A stretch of DNA of 53,505 nt from DASVLX01 sp035552275 (GTDB lineage: Bacteria > Actinomycetota > Actinomycetes > Mycobacteriales > Pseudonocardiaceae). Every line of letters starts with the position of its first letter. Within the stretch, counting starts at the first letter, position 1. A model generated the notes under the pieces. The model saw only the letters and a list, made by a program, of their open reading frames with translations, ran no database searches and had not been told where the DNA came from. Made by a program: the position numbers and the translations under genes. The DNA lies in assembly GCA_035552275.1 (NCBI GenBank), contig DASZLR010000022.1, positions 1-53,505 on the forward strand, in the 5' to 3' direction. Shown piece after piece: positions 17,226 to 26,009 of the stretch.

Positions 17226-19871
17226 GTGACCGAGTCCAGCCCGTTGTCCAGGGCACCCCAGCGCACCCCCGACCTCCCGCCGACCTGGACGCCGGCGGAG
17301 GTAGAGGGCGCGCTGTACCAGCGATGGGTGGACGCGGGCTACTTCACCGCGGACGCCGGCTCGGACGCCCCGGCCTACACCATCGTGCTGCCGCCGCCGA
17401 ACGTGAACGGCAGCCTGCACATGGGCCACGCGCTCAACCACACGGTCATGGACGCACTGACCCGGCGCCGCCGGATGCAGGGCTACGCCACGTTGTGGCT
17501 GCCCGGCACCGACCACGCCGGCATCGCCACCCAGAACGCCGTCGAGCGGGATCTGGCCAGCGAGGGCCGGTCCCGTCACGACCTGGGTCGCGAAGCGTTC
17601 GTGGAGCGGGTGTGGAAGTGGAAGGCCGAGGTCGGCGGCCGGATCCTCGGCCAGATGCGTCGGCTCGGCGACGGCGTGGACTGGACGCGCGAGCGGTTCA
17701 CCATGGACGAAGGCCTGTCCCGCGCCGTGCGGACCATGTTCAAGCGGCTCTACGACGACGGCCTGATCTACCGCGCCGAGCGGATCATCAACTGGTGCCC
17801 GCGGTGCGCGACCGCGCTGTCCGACATCGAGGTGGAGCACTCCGAGGACGAGGGCGAGCTCATCTCGATCCGCTACGGCGACGGCGACCACTCGATCGTG
17901 GTGGCCACCACGCGGGCCGAGACGATGCTCGGCGACACGGCAGTGGCCGTGCACCCGGACGACGAGCGGTACGCGCACCTGGTCGGCACCGAGGTCGAGT
18001 TGCCGCTGACCGGCCGGCGGATTCCGATCGTGGCCGATGAGCACGTCGACCCGGCGTTCGGCACCGGCGCGGTGAAGGTGACCCCGGCACACGACCCGAA
18101 CGACTTCGAGATCGGCCAGCGACACCAGCTTCCGACGCTGTCCATTATGGACGAACGGGCGGCGATCACCGCGTCCGGCCCGTTCGAGGGGCTGGACCGG
18201 TTCGAGGCCCGGCCGGCGGTGGTGGCCGCGTTGCGCGCGGAGGGCCGGATCGTCGCGGAGAAGCGTCCCTACCTGCACTCTGTCGGACACTGCTCGCGCT
18301 GCGACACGGTGGTCGAGCCGCGGCTGTCGTTGCAGTGGTTCGTGAAGGTCGAGCCGCTGGCCCGCGCCGCCGGTGACGCGGTGCGCGACGGCCGCACCCA
18401 GATCCATCCGCCGGAGCTGGCCAAACGGTACTTCGACTGGGTGGACAACCTGCATGACTGGTGCATCTCCCGGCAACTCTGGTGGGGGCACCGGATTCCG
18501 GTCTGGTACGGCCCGAACGACGAGGTGCGCTGCCTTGGTCCGGACGAGCGGCCGCCGTCCGGTGCGGGCTCGCGGCAGGACGAGGATGTGCTGGACACCT
18601 GGTTCTCGTCCGGGCTGTGGCCGTTCTCCACGCTCGGCTGGCCGGACCAGACCGCGGACCTGGCAAAGTTCTATCCGACCTCGGTGCTGTCCACCGGCTA
18701 CGACATTCTCTTCTTCTGGGTCGCCCGGATGATGATGTTCGGGCTGTACGCGATGGACGACACGCAGCCGTTCGACCAGGTCTACCTGCACGGGCTCATC
18801 CGGGACGCCAGCGGCAAGAAGATGTCGAAGTCGCGCGGCAACGGCATCGACCCACTGGAGTGGCTGGACCGCTACGGCGCGGACGCGACCCGGTTCACCC
18901 TCGCCCGGTCGGCCAATCCGGGCGCGGACATGGCGGTGGCCGAGGAATGGACGGCGGGCTCGCGCAACTTCTGCACCAAGCTGTGGAACGCCGCCCGGTT
19001 CGCGCTCTCCAACGGTGCGACCACGGCCGTCCCGGTGCCGGCCCGCGACGAGCTCACCGACGCGGACCGCTGGATCCTGGACCGCGCCGACGCACTCGTG
19101 TCCGATGTGGACGGATGGTTCGAGGACTTCCAGTTCGCCAAGCTGTCCGAGGCGCTGTACCACTTCGTCTGGGACGAGTTCTGCGACTGGTACGTGGAGC
19201 TGGCCAAGGTGCAGCTCGCCGAGGGCGGCCCGCGCGCCGACGCGACCCGCGCGGTGCTGGGCTCGGTGCTGGACACCGTGCTGCGGCTGCTGCACCCGAT
19301 CACGCCGTTCATCACCGAGACGCTATGGACGACCCTCACCGGCGGCGAGTCGCTGGTGATCGCGGACTGGCCGAAGCCATCGGGCGCCATCGCCGATGAC
19401 GAGGCGGCGAACCGGATCGAGTCGGTGCGCAAGCTGGTCACCGAGATCCGCCGGTTCCGGTCCGAGCAGGGACTGCGGCCGTCCCAACGGGTCGCCGCGC
19501 AGCTCTCCGGCGCGTGCTGCGCCGGGCTGACTCCGCACGAGGCCGCGATCCGCGCGTTGGCCCGGTTGGACGACCCGGGCGAGTCGTTCACCGCGAGCGC
19601 GTCGCTGGACGTCGGCCTGACCACCGGCAAGGTGACCGTCCGGCTGGACCTGTCCGGCGCGATCGACGTGGCCGCCGAGCGCAAGCGGCTGGCCAAGGAT
19701 CTGGCCGCTGCCGAGAAGGAACTCGGGCAGTGCCAGGCGAAGCTCGGCAACCCGAACTTCCTCTCGCGGGCGCCGGCCGACGTGGTGGCCAAGATCGAGC
19801 AGCGCCGGGACGCGGCCACCGCCGAGACGGCCCGGCTCAACGCCCAACTCGCCGCCCTCCCGGCGGCGTGA
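17226..19871 (+). CDS. valS: Valyl-tRNA synthetase
   Basis: 881-residue class I aminoacyl-tRNA synthetase charging tRNA-Val. The HIGH motif is HMGH near residue 67 (PPPNVNGSLHMGHAL) and the KMSKS loop is at 532-536 (GKKMSKSRGN). The CP1 editing domain between them carries TTRAETMLGDTAVAVHP. An anticodon-binding domain follows, and the C-terminal coiled coil (about 815-880, AAERKRLAKDLAAAEKEL) is typical of ValRS. Start GTG 17226, apparently leaderless. folC begins 12 nt after the stop. Confidence 0.97.
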   Translation: MTESSPLSRAPQRTPDLPPTWTPAEVEGALYQRWVDAGYFTADAGSDAPAYTIVLPPPNVNGSLHMGHALNHTVMDALTRRRRMQGYATLWLPGTDHAGIATQNAVERDLASEGRSRHDLGREAFVERVWKWKAEVGGRILGQMRRLGDGVDWTRERFTMDEGLSRAVRTMFKRLYDDGLIYRAERIINWCPRCATALSDIEVEHSEDEGELISIRYGDGDHSIVVATTRAETMLGDTAVAVHPDDERYAHLVGTEVELPLTGRRIPIVADEHVDPAFGTGAVKVTPAHDPNDFEIGQRHQLPTLSIMDERAAITASGPFEGLDRFEARPAVVAALRAEGRIVAEKRPYLHSVGHCSRCDTVVEPRLSLQWFVKVEPLARAAGDAVRDGRTQIHPPELAKRYFDWVDNLHDWCISRQLWWGHRIPVWYGPNDEVRCLGPDERPPSGAGSRQDEDVLDTWFSSGLWPFSTLGWPDQTADLAKFYPTSVLSTGYDILFFWVARMMMFGLYAMDDTQPFDQVYLHGLIRDASGKKMSKSRGNGIDPLEWLDRYGADATRFTLARSANPGADMAVAEEWTAGSRNFCTKLWNAARFALSNGATTAVPVPARDELTDADRWILDRADALVSDVDGWFEDFQFAKLSEALYHFVWDEFCDWYVELAKVQLAEGGPRADATRAVLGSVLDTVLRLLHPITPFITETLWTTLTGGESLVIADWPKPSGAIADDEAANRIESVRKLVTEIRRFRSEQGLRPSQRVAAQLSGACCAGLTPHEAAIRALARLDDPGESFTASASLDVGLTTGKVTVRLDLSGAIDVAAERKRLAKDLAAAEKELGQCQAKLGNPNFLSRAPADVVAKIEQRRDAATAETARLNAQLAALPAA

Positions 19872-19883
19872 GGGGGCTGACTG

Positions 19884-21275
19884 GTGCCCCGAACTGATCC
19901 GGTCCTGGACGACCTGAACGCCGTCGAAACCGAGCTGAACCGGCGGTGGCCGGAGTCGAAGATCGACCCCTCGCTGGACCGGATCGCCGCGCTGGTCGAC
20001 CTGCTCGGCCAGCCGCAGCGCGGCTATCCGGTGGTGCACATCACCGGCACCAACGGCAAGACCTCGACCGCGCGGATGATCGACACCCTGCTGGCCGCGC
20101 ACGACCTGCGCACCGGCCGGTTCACCAGCCCGCACCTCCAGTCGCCGACCGAGCGGATCAGCCTGGACGGCGCGCCGATCGGCCCGCGACGGTTTGTCGA
20201 GACATACCGGGAGATCGAGCCGTATGTGTCCATGGTGGACAGTGCCGATGGGGGCGACGGGGTTTCGGCGGTGCCGATGAGCACGTTCGAGGTGCAGACC
20301 GGGATGGCGTTCGCGGCATTCGCCGACGCGCCGGTGGACGCGGCGGTGATCGAGGTCGGCCTGGGCGGCGCCTGGGACGCCACCAACGTCGCCGACGGCC
20401 GGGTCGCGGTGATCACCCCGATCGACGTGGATCACACGAAATACCTCGGGTCCGATGTGGTCGGCATCGCCGCCGAGAAGGCCGGCATCATCAAGCCGGG
20501 CTCGATCGCCGTGCTGGCCGTGCAGCGACCGGAGGTGACCGAGGAACTCCTGCGCCGCTGCGTGGCGACCGACGTCACCGTCGCCCGCGCCGGCCAGGAG
20601 TTCGGGGTGCTCAGCCGCACGCTTGCGGTCGGCGGCCAGATGCTGAAGCTGCAAGGCCTCGGTGGCGTGTACGACGAGGTTTTCCTGCCGCTGCACGGCA
20701 CGCACCAGGCGGCCAACGCGGCGGTCGCGCTGGCGGCCGTCGAGGCGTTTCTGGGCGCGGGCGCGCGATCCCCGCTCGACCCGGACACGGTGCGGCTGGC
20801 GTTCGGCGCCGTCACCAGCCCGGGTCGGCTGGAGCCTGTTCGGTCGGCGCCGACCGTGCTGCTGGACGCCGCGCACAACCCGCACGGCGCGCGGGCGCTG
20901 GCCGCCGCGCTGCGCGAGGAATTCGACTTCCGCCAGTTGATCGGCGTGCTCGGGGTGATGGGCGACAAGGACGCCCGCGGCATCCTCACCGAGTTGGAGC
21001 CGGTCTTCGGCGAGGTCGTGCTGACCGAGAACGAGTCGGCGCGGGCGATGCCGGCGGACGACTTGGCGGCGGTGGCCCGCGAGGTGTTCGGCGAGGACCG
21101 GATCGTGGTCGAGCCCCGGCTGTCCGCCGCCATCGACATGGCGGTCGGGTTGGCCGAGGACAGCTCCCAGAACGCAGGTGAGCCGGGCCGGGCGGCCGGC
21201 GTCGGTGTGGTGGTGACCGGCTCGGTGTTCACCGTGGGCGCGGCGCGCTCCCTGTTCGGCAAGGAGCCCGCGTGA
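19884..21275 (+). CDS. folC: Folylpolyglutamate synthase / dihydrofolate synthase
   Basis: 463-residue Mur-ligase-family enzyme that adds glutamate to dihydropteroate and folates. The P-loop is HITGTNGKTSTARM (about 51-64); the family signatures FTSPHLQSPTERI and VEVGLGGAWDATN follow, and the C-terminal domain contains LLDAAHNPHGARAL. Start GTG 19884. Between valS and a DUF4233 gene with a 4-bp overlap at its end, the standard actinobacterial order. Confidence 0.96.
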   Translation: MPRTDPVLDDLNAVETELNRRWPESKIDPSLDRIAALVDLLGQPQRGYPVVHITGTNGKTSTARMIDTLLAAHDLRTGRFTSPHLQSPTERISLDGAPIGPRRFVETYREIEPYVSMVDSADGGDGVSAVPMSTFEVQTGMAFAAFADAPVDAAVIEVGLGGAWDATNVADGRVAVITPIDVDHTKYLGSDVVGIAAEKAGIIKPGSIAVLAVQRPEVTEELLRRCVATDVTVARAGQEFGVLSRTLAVGGQMLKLQGLGGVYDEVFLPLHGTHQAANAAVALAAVEAFLGAGARSPLDPDTVRLAFGAVTSPGRLEPVRSAPTVLLDAAHNPHGARALAAALREEFDFRQLIGVLGVMGDKDARGILTELEPVFGEVVLTENESARAMPADDLAAVAREVFGEDRIVVEPRLSAAIDMAVGLAEDSSQNAGEPGRAAGVGVVVTGSVFTVGAARSLFGKEPA

Positions 21276-21694
21276 GTGAACCCAACGATGTGAGTAGCGG
21301 CACCAGCACGGAGCCCGCGCCGGTCGATCCGATGAAGGGCTTTCGCGGCGTGATGGCCGGCACTTTGGTGCTGGAGGCCATCGTCGTGGCGCTGGGGCTG
21401 CTGGTGGTGGCCAATCTGTACGGCGGGCTGGGCACCGTCGTCGGGCTGGCGGTCGGCGTGGTCGCCCTGGGCCTGCTGGTCTGCTGCGGACTGTTGCGGC
21501 GCGGATGGAGCGTCATCGTGGTGCTGGCCTTGCAGGCGGTGCTGATCGGGTGTGTGGCCGTGGCCGTGCCGATCGGGGTGATCGGGCTGGTGTTCGCGGG
21601 CGTGTGGGGATACCTGCTGTGGCTGCGGCGCGAGGTCAACCGCCGGATGGCCGAGGGCCGCTTGCCCGGCCAGCAGCCGAACGGGCAGAGTTAG
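21272..21694 (+). CDS. DUF4233 membrane protein
   Basis: 140-residue protein with four hydrophobic segments (starting around residues 25, 52, 78 and 98) and short charged ends. It matches the DUF4233 family that follows folC in many actinobacteria (opening MKGFRGVMAGTLVLEAIVV). The GTG start overlaps the folC stop in GTGA. Function unknown; the fixed position suggests co-expression with folC. Confidence 0.85.
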   Translation: MSEPNDVSSGTSTEPAPVDPMKGFRGVMAGTLVLEAIVVALGLLVVANLYGGLGTVVGLAVGVVALGLLVCCGLLRRGWSVIVVLALQAVLIGCVAVAVPIGVIGLVFAGVWGYLLWLRREVNRRMAEGRLPGQQPNGQS

Positions 21695-21730
21695 CCCAGA
21701 AGATCGACTGGAATCTGGGGTAACCGGACT

Positions 21731-22588
21731 ATGAACACGCCGAACTCGGGTGGCTACCCGCCCAATCCCTGGGGCGACCAGGGCGGCCAGCACAGCCAGG
21801 GTGGGCACTGGCAGCAGGGCCAGTACGGCCAGCCCGGCCCGCAGGCCTATTTCCAGCCCACCTCGGATCCGGAGATCAACGTCTATCGCGGCGGTCCCGG
21901 CTTTCCGCCGCCCCGGCCGCCGCGCCGCCGGACCGGCCTGATCATCGCGATCGTGGTCGCGGTGCTGGTCGTGGTCGGCGGCGGCGTCGCCGGCATCGCG
22001 CTCGCGCTCGGCTCCGGCACATCCGCTTCCGGCAGCCACCCGATCGCCACCCCGACGCCGACCGAGTCCGGTGGCCTGCCCACCCAGTTCCCCGGCGTCG
22101 GCGGTTCCGGCACGGCCACCCCCACCCCGTCACCCGACGCGTCGACCGGTTCCGGGGCGTGGACAGTGGGCAGTTGCTTCGACGAGACCGGGACGGTCGG
22201 CAAGGTGTCGCTCAGCCAGGTGCCCTGCGACAGCGACCAGGCGGTCTTCGTCATCAACACGGTGATCCCGATGAAGTCGCAGTGCCCCGGCGGCGCCAAC
22301 TACCGGGGCGACGTCATCGGCGACCAGTACGCCGGGGCGGACTACTGCGTGTCACTGGAGGTGCCGGCCGGCCAGTGCTTCGTCTACGACGACCAGAGCA
22401 AGGGCGGCAACACGCAGGTCATTGCGCGGGCGCCCTGCGGCAGCGGCAAGGACATCGTGCGGGTGCAGTCCGTCGAACCGGCCACCGACCCCAACTCGGC
22501 CTGCTCGGACGTGTCGAACGTCGACGTCTGGGCCTACCAGTCGCCGACGTCCGGACAGTTCGCCTGTGTGGTCCAGGCCGGGGGCTGA
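21731..22588 (+). CDS. Membrane-anchored extracytoplasmic protein with Cys-rich domain (LppU/SCO3897-like)
   Basis: 285 residues. The N-terminus (1-65) is rich in Gly, Gln and Pro, ending in a positively charged PPRPPRRRTG; one transmembrane helix follows (about 68-93). A Ser/Thr/Pro linker (95-138) leads to a folded domain with eight cysteines, starting WTVGSCFDETG and including VPCDSDQAV, APCGSG and CVV near the end. The layout resembles actinobacterial LppU/SCO3897-like proteins; this assignment is tentative. ATG start at 21731, 36 bp after the DUF4233 gene, so probably in the valS-folC transcript. Confidence 0.75.
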   Translation: MNTPNSGGYPPNPWGDQGGQHSQGGHWQQGQYGQPGPQAYFQPTSDPEINVYRGGPGFPPPRPPRRRTGLIIAIVVAVLVVVGGGVAGIALALGSGTSASGSHPIATPTPTESGGLPTQFPGVGGSGTATPTPSPDASTGSGAWTVGSCFDETGTVGKVSLSQVPCDSDQAVFVINTVIPMKSQCPGGANYRGDVIGDQYAGADYCVSLEVPAGQCFVYDDQSKGGNTQVIARAPCGSGKDIVRVQSVEPATDPNSACSDVSNVDVWAYQSPTSGQFACVVQAGG

Positions 22589-22691
22589 CCGGTCCCTGGC
22601 TGGTCTCTGTCTGATCCCTGCCCGGTCGCTGTCTGTTCACCCACACCCGTTACGCTCCATCACGGTTTTCGACTGAAGGAGTGGACATTCC

Positions 22692-23102
22692 GTGAGCGAG
22701 CGCACCCTGGTCCTGGTCAAGCCGGACGGCGTCGGCCGTGGCCTGGTCGGTGAGGTGATCTCCCGCATCGAGCGCAAGGGCCTGAAGCTGGTCGCGCTGG
22801 AGTTGCGCCAGGTCGAGCGGTCGCTGGCCGAGGAGCACTACGCGGAGCACGCCGAGCGGAGCTTCTTCGCCGATCTGCTGGACTTCATCACCTCCGGCTC
22901 GGTCGTGGCGGCTGTGATCGAGGGGCCGCGCGCGATCGCCGCGTTCCGGCAGATCGCCGGCGGCACCGACCCGGTGGACAAGGCGACGCCGGGTTCGCTG
23001 CGCGGCGACTTCGGCCTGGAGACCCAGTACAACCTGGTGCACGGCTCGGACTCGCCGGAGTCGGCGGCCCGCGAGATCAAGCTCTGGTTCCCGAACCTCT
23101 GA
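22692..23102 (+). CDS. ndk: Nucleoside diphosphate kinase
   Basis: 136-residue NDP kinase, which equalises NTP and dNTP pools. The phosphohistidine is His117 in NLVHGSDSPESA; the substrate loop TLVLVKPDGVGRGLVG opens the protein. Length is normal. The start is GTG 22692 with AAGGAG 10 nt upstream. A -10-like TACGCT lies at 22651-22656, so ndk may have its own promoter. Confidence 0.97.
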   Translation: MSERTLVLVKPDGVGRGLVGEVISRIERKGLKLVALELRQVERSLAEEHYAEHAERSFFADLLDFITSGSVVAAVIEGPRAIAAFRQIAGGTDPVDKATPGSLRGDFGLETQYNLVHGSDSPESAAREIKLWFPNL

Positions 23103-23189
23103 CGTCTCGCTGACCCACCGGAGTCAGCGGCTACATCGCGTCATCAGATCGTGTGGAAAGTCGTTGTGCGGGGCGAGAAGCACGCTCGG

Positions 23190-23963
23190 ATGCGATTCGA
23201 TGGCCCGGTGTCACGCGCATATCTGGTGAAGCTGCCACAGGTCACCCTCGTCTTCTGGATCATGAAGATCGCGGCGACCACACTGGGCGAGACTGCCGGG
23301 GACCTGATGGCGCAGACCGCGCACGTCGGCTACCTGGTCAGCTCGCTGATCCTGGTCGGGCTGTTCGTGGCCAGCGTGGTGACCCAGTTGGCGGTCAAGG
23401 GGTTCCACCCGGCGCTGTACTGGACGGTCATCCTGTCCACCAGCACGGCCGGCACGACCATGTCCGACTTCATGAACCGGACCGCCGGGCTCGGCTACGC
23501 CCGCGGCGCGCTGATCCTGATCACCGCGCTGGCAGTGGTCTTCGCGGTCTGGAAGCTGTCCGGGCGACCGTTCAACGTGCAGCGGATCAACACCTTCGGC
23601 GGCGAGTTGCTGTACTGGACGGCGATCCTGTTCTCCAACACCTTGGGCACCTCGCTCGGTGATTTCCTGGCCGACGACACCGGTCTCACCTTCGGCGGCA
23701 CCGCGCTGGTGATCAGCGGCGTGCTGGCGCTGATCGCGCTCGCGATGCGGTACACCGCCGTGTCGCACACGCTGCTGTTCTGGATGGCGTTCGTGCTGAC
23801 CCGTCCGCTGGGGGCCTCGGCGGGCGACTTCTTCAGCAAGCCGGTCGTGGTCGGCGGCCTCGGCTACGGCACCATCGGGGCGTCCGGCGTGCTCAGCGGC
23901 GTCCTCGTCCTGCTGATCGGCTACACCTACTGGCGCCGGCCGGTCACGCCGTCCTGCGGTTGA
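23190..23963 (+). CDS. COG4705-type membrane protein with four internal repeats
   Basis: About 257 residues with eight hydrophobic segments arranged as four repeats. Each repeat carries a Thr/Gly-rich turn followed by Asp: TTLGETAGDLM, TAGTTMSDFM, NTLGTSLGDFL and RPLGASAGDFF. This matches uncharacterised COG4705 proteins. Conserved acidic residues in membrane segments suggest transport, but no substrate is known to me. The start is uncertain: ATG 23190 is the only ATG, and in-frame GTGs at 23151 and 23166 lengthen the N-terminus; none has a good ribosome-binding site. Confidence 0.8.
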   Translation: MRFDGPVSRAYLVKLPQVTLVFWIMKIAATTLGETAGDLMAQTAHVGYLVSSLILVGLFVASVVTQLAVKGFHPALYWTVILSTSTAGTTMSDFMNRTAGLGYARGALILITALAVVFAVWKLSGRPFNVQRINTFGGELLYWTAILFSNTLGTSLGDFLADDTGLTFGGTALVISGVLALIALAMRYTAVSHTLLFWMAFVLTRPLGASAGDFFSKPVVVGGLGYGTIGASGVLSGVLVLLIGYTYWRRPVTPSCG

Positions 23964-23971
23964 ACCGGCTC

Positions 23972-24005
23972 GGCCGGTCGAGCTGACGTGGCCGGTTGAG
24001 CTGAC
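23972..24005 (+). repeat. 16-bp direct repeat before radical-SAM gene
   Basis: GGCCGGTCGAGCTGAC (23972-23987) and GGCCGGTTGAGCTGAC (23990-24005) are 15/16 identical with an 18-bp period. They lie immediately upstream of the -10-like TACCCT (24021-24026) of the gene at 24033, the position of an activator or repressor site. Confidence 0.55.
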
Positions 24006-24032
24006 TCGGCCGCGCGTCGTTACCCTGAAACC

Positions 24033-25967
24033 GTGCCTGTCGAGTCCGTCTTTCCCCAGTTGGAACCACTGCTGCCGCTGGTGTCCAAGCCGGTGCAGTA
24101 CGTCGGCGGCGAGCTGAACGCCACGGTGCGCGACTGGGACGCCACGGATGTCCGCTGGTGCCTGATGTATCCGGACGCCTACGAGGTCGGTCTGCCCAAC
24201 CAGGGCGTGATGATCCTCTACGAGATCCTCAACGAGCTGCCCGGCGTGCTGGCCGAGCGAACGTACGCGGTGTGGCCGGACCTTGAGGCGCTGATGCGCG
24301 AGCACGGCGTGCCGCAGTTCACCGTGGACGCGCACCGGCCGGTCAGCGCGTTCGACGTGCTCGGCGTCAGCCTGGCCACCGAACTGGGGTACACCAACCT
24401 GCTCACCGCGCTCGACCTCGCCGGCATCCCGCTGCGCGCCGCCGATCGCACCGCCGACCCGTCCGCCGACTATCCGATCGTGCTGGCCGGCGGGCACGCC
24501 GCGTTCAACCCCGAGCCGATCGCCGACTTCATCGACGCGGCGGTGCTGGGCGACGGCGAGGAGGCGGTCGGCGAGATCACCGAGATCATCCGGAGCTGGA
24601 AGCGCGACGGCCGTCCCGGCGGCCGGGACGAGCTGCTGACCAGGCTGGCCGCGACCGGCAACGTGTACGTGCCGGGCTGCTACGACGTGCGATACGCGCC
24701 GGATCACCGGATCGAGTCGGTGCGGCCCAACCGGGACCGGGCGCCGGAACGGGTCGGCAAGCGCACCACGATGGATCTGGACTCGTGGCCGTACCCGAAG
24801 CGACCGCTGGTACCGCTGGCCGAGAGCGTGCACGAGCGGATGAGCGTGGAGATCTTCCGCGGCTGCACCAGGGGCTGCCGGTTCTGCCAGGCCGGCATGA
24901 TCACCCGGCCGGTGCGCGAGCGGTCGATCGAGGGCATCGGCGATATGGTCCACAACGGACTGGCCGCGACCGGTTTCGAGGAAGTCGGGCTGCTGTCGCT
25001 GTCCAGCGCCGACCATTCCGAGATCGGCGGCATCGTCAAGGGCCTCGCGGACCGCTACGAGGGCAGCAACACCGGGCTGAGTCTGCCCTCCACCCGGGTG
25101 GACGCGTTCAATGTGGACCTGGCGAACGAGTTGTCCCGCAACGGAAGGCGATCCGGTCTGACGTTCGCGCCGGAAGGCGGCAGCGAGCGAATCCGGCGGA
25201 TCATCAACAAGATGGTGTCCGAAGAGGACCTGATTCGCACGGTGACCACGGCCTATACCAACGGCTGGCGGCAGGTCAAGCTGTACTTCATGTGCGGCCT
25301 GCCCACCGAGACCGACGAGGATGTGCTGCAGATCGCCCGGATGGCGCAGGGGGTCATCAGGTCCGGGCGGGAGGCCAGCGGCCGCCGGGACGTGCGCTGC
25401 ACCATCTCCATCGGCGCGTTCGTGCCCAAGCCGCACACCCCGTTCCAGTGGGCGGCGCAGTGCGATCCGGACACTGTGGATGAACGGCTGCGCAAGCTTC
25501 GGGCCGCCGTGAACGCGGACCGCGGCCTGGGCCGCAACATCGGAATGCGGTACCACGACGGCAAACCCGCGCTGATCGAGGGCCTGCTGTCGCGCGGCGA
25601 CCGCCGGGTCGGTCGGGTCATCGAGCGGGTGTGGCGCGAGGGCGGCCGGTTCGACGGCTGGAGCGAGCACTTCTCCTACCAGCGATGGCGCGACGCCTGC
25701 GCCGCCGAGCTGGAGCCGCAGGGCGTGAGCCTCGCCTGGTACACCACCCGGGAGCGCGGCGAGGACGAGATCCTGCCCTGGGACCACCTGGATTCCGGGC
25801 TGGACAAGGCATGGCTGTGGGCGGACTGGCAGGACGCGCTGGACGAGCAGGAGCAGGACGACTGCCGGTGGACGCCGTGCTTCGACTGTGGGGTGTGCCC
25901 GACCATGGGCACCGACATCGAGATCGGCCCGACCGGGCGCACACTGTTGCCGATCACCCCGGTCTAG
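24033..25967 (+). CDS. B12-binding-type radical SAM protein, TIGR03960 family
   Basis: 644 residues. The N-terminal B12-binding-like region (about 35-190) includes YPDAYEVGLPNQGVMILYEI and VLAGGHAAFNPEPIADFIDA; the radical-SAM barrel follows with the cluster motif CTRGCRFC (Cys-x3-Cys-x2-Cys) near residue 277 and GLTFAPEGGSERIRRIINK. The C-terminus has a cysteine group CFDCGVC. The family is widespread and normally sits beside or is fused to TIGR03936 and next to RNase E/G; its reaction is unknown. Start GTG 24033, 6 nt after TACCCT, looks leaderless. The partner gene at 27874 is separated by a divergent protease gene. Confidence 0.93.
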   Translation: MPVESVFPQLEPLLPLVSKPVQYVGGELNATVRDWDATDVRWCLMYPDAYEVGLPNQGVMILYEILNELPGVLAERTYAVWPDLEALMREHGVPQFTVDAHRPVSAFDVLGVSLATELGYTNLLTALDLAGIPLRAADRTADPSADYPIVLAGGHAAFNPEPIADFIDAAVLGDGEEAVGEITEIIRSWKRDGRPGGRDELLTRLAATGNVYVPGCYDVRYAPDHRIESVRPNRDRAPERVGKRTTMDLDSWPYPKRPLVPLAESVHERMSVEIFRGCTRGCRFCQAGMITRPVRERSIEGIGDMVHNGLAATGFEEVGLLSLSSADHSEIGGIVKGLADRYEGSNTGLSLPSTRVDAFNVDLANELSRNGRRSGLTFAPEGGSERIRRIINKMVSEEDLIRTVTTAYTNGWRQVKLYFMCGLPTETDEDVLQIARMAQGVIRSGREASGRRDVRCTISIGAFVPKPHTPFQWAAQCDPDTVDERLRKLRAAVNADRGLGRNIGMRYHDGKPALIEGLLSRGDRRVGRVIERVWREGGRFDGWSEHFSYQRWRDACAAELEPQGVSLAWYTTRERGEDEILPWDHLDSGLDKAWLWADWQDALDEQEQDDCRWTPCFDCGVCPTMGTDIEIGPTGRTLLPITPV

Positions 25968-26009
25968 CGACCACGCTTCGACAGCCGCCCTGCCAGATCG
26001 GACAACTGG

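Noticed and set aside
23211..25787. 858-codon minus-strand frame opposite the COG4705 and radical-SAM genes
   Set aside because: Arg/Gln/His/Val-rich antisense translation crossing two real genes.
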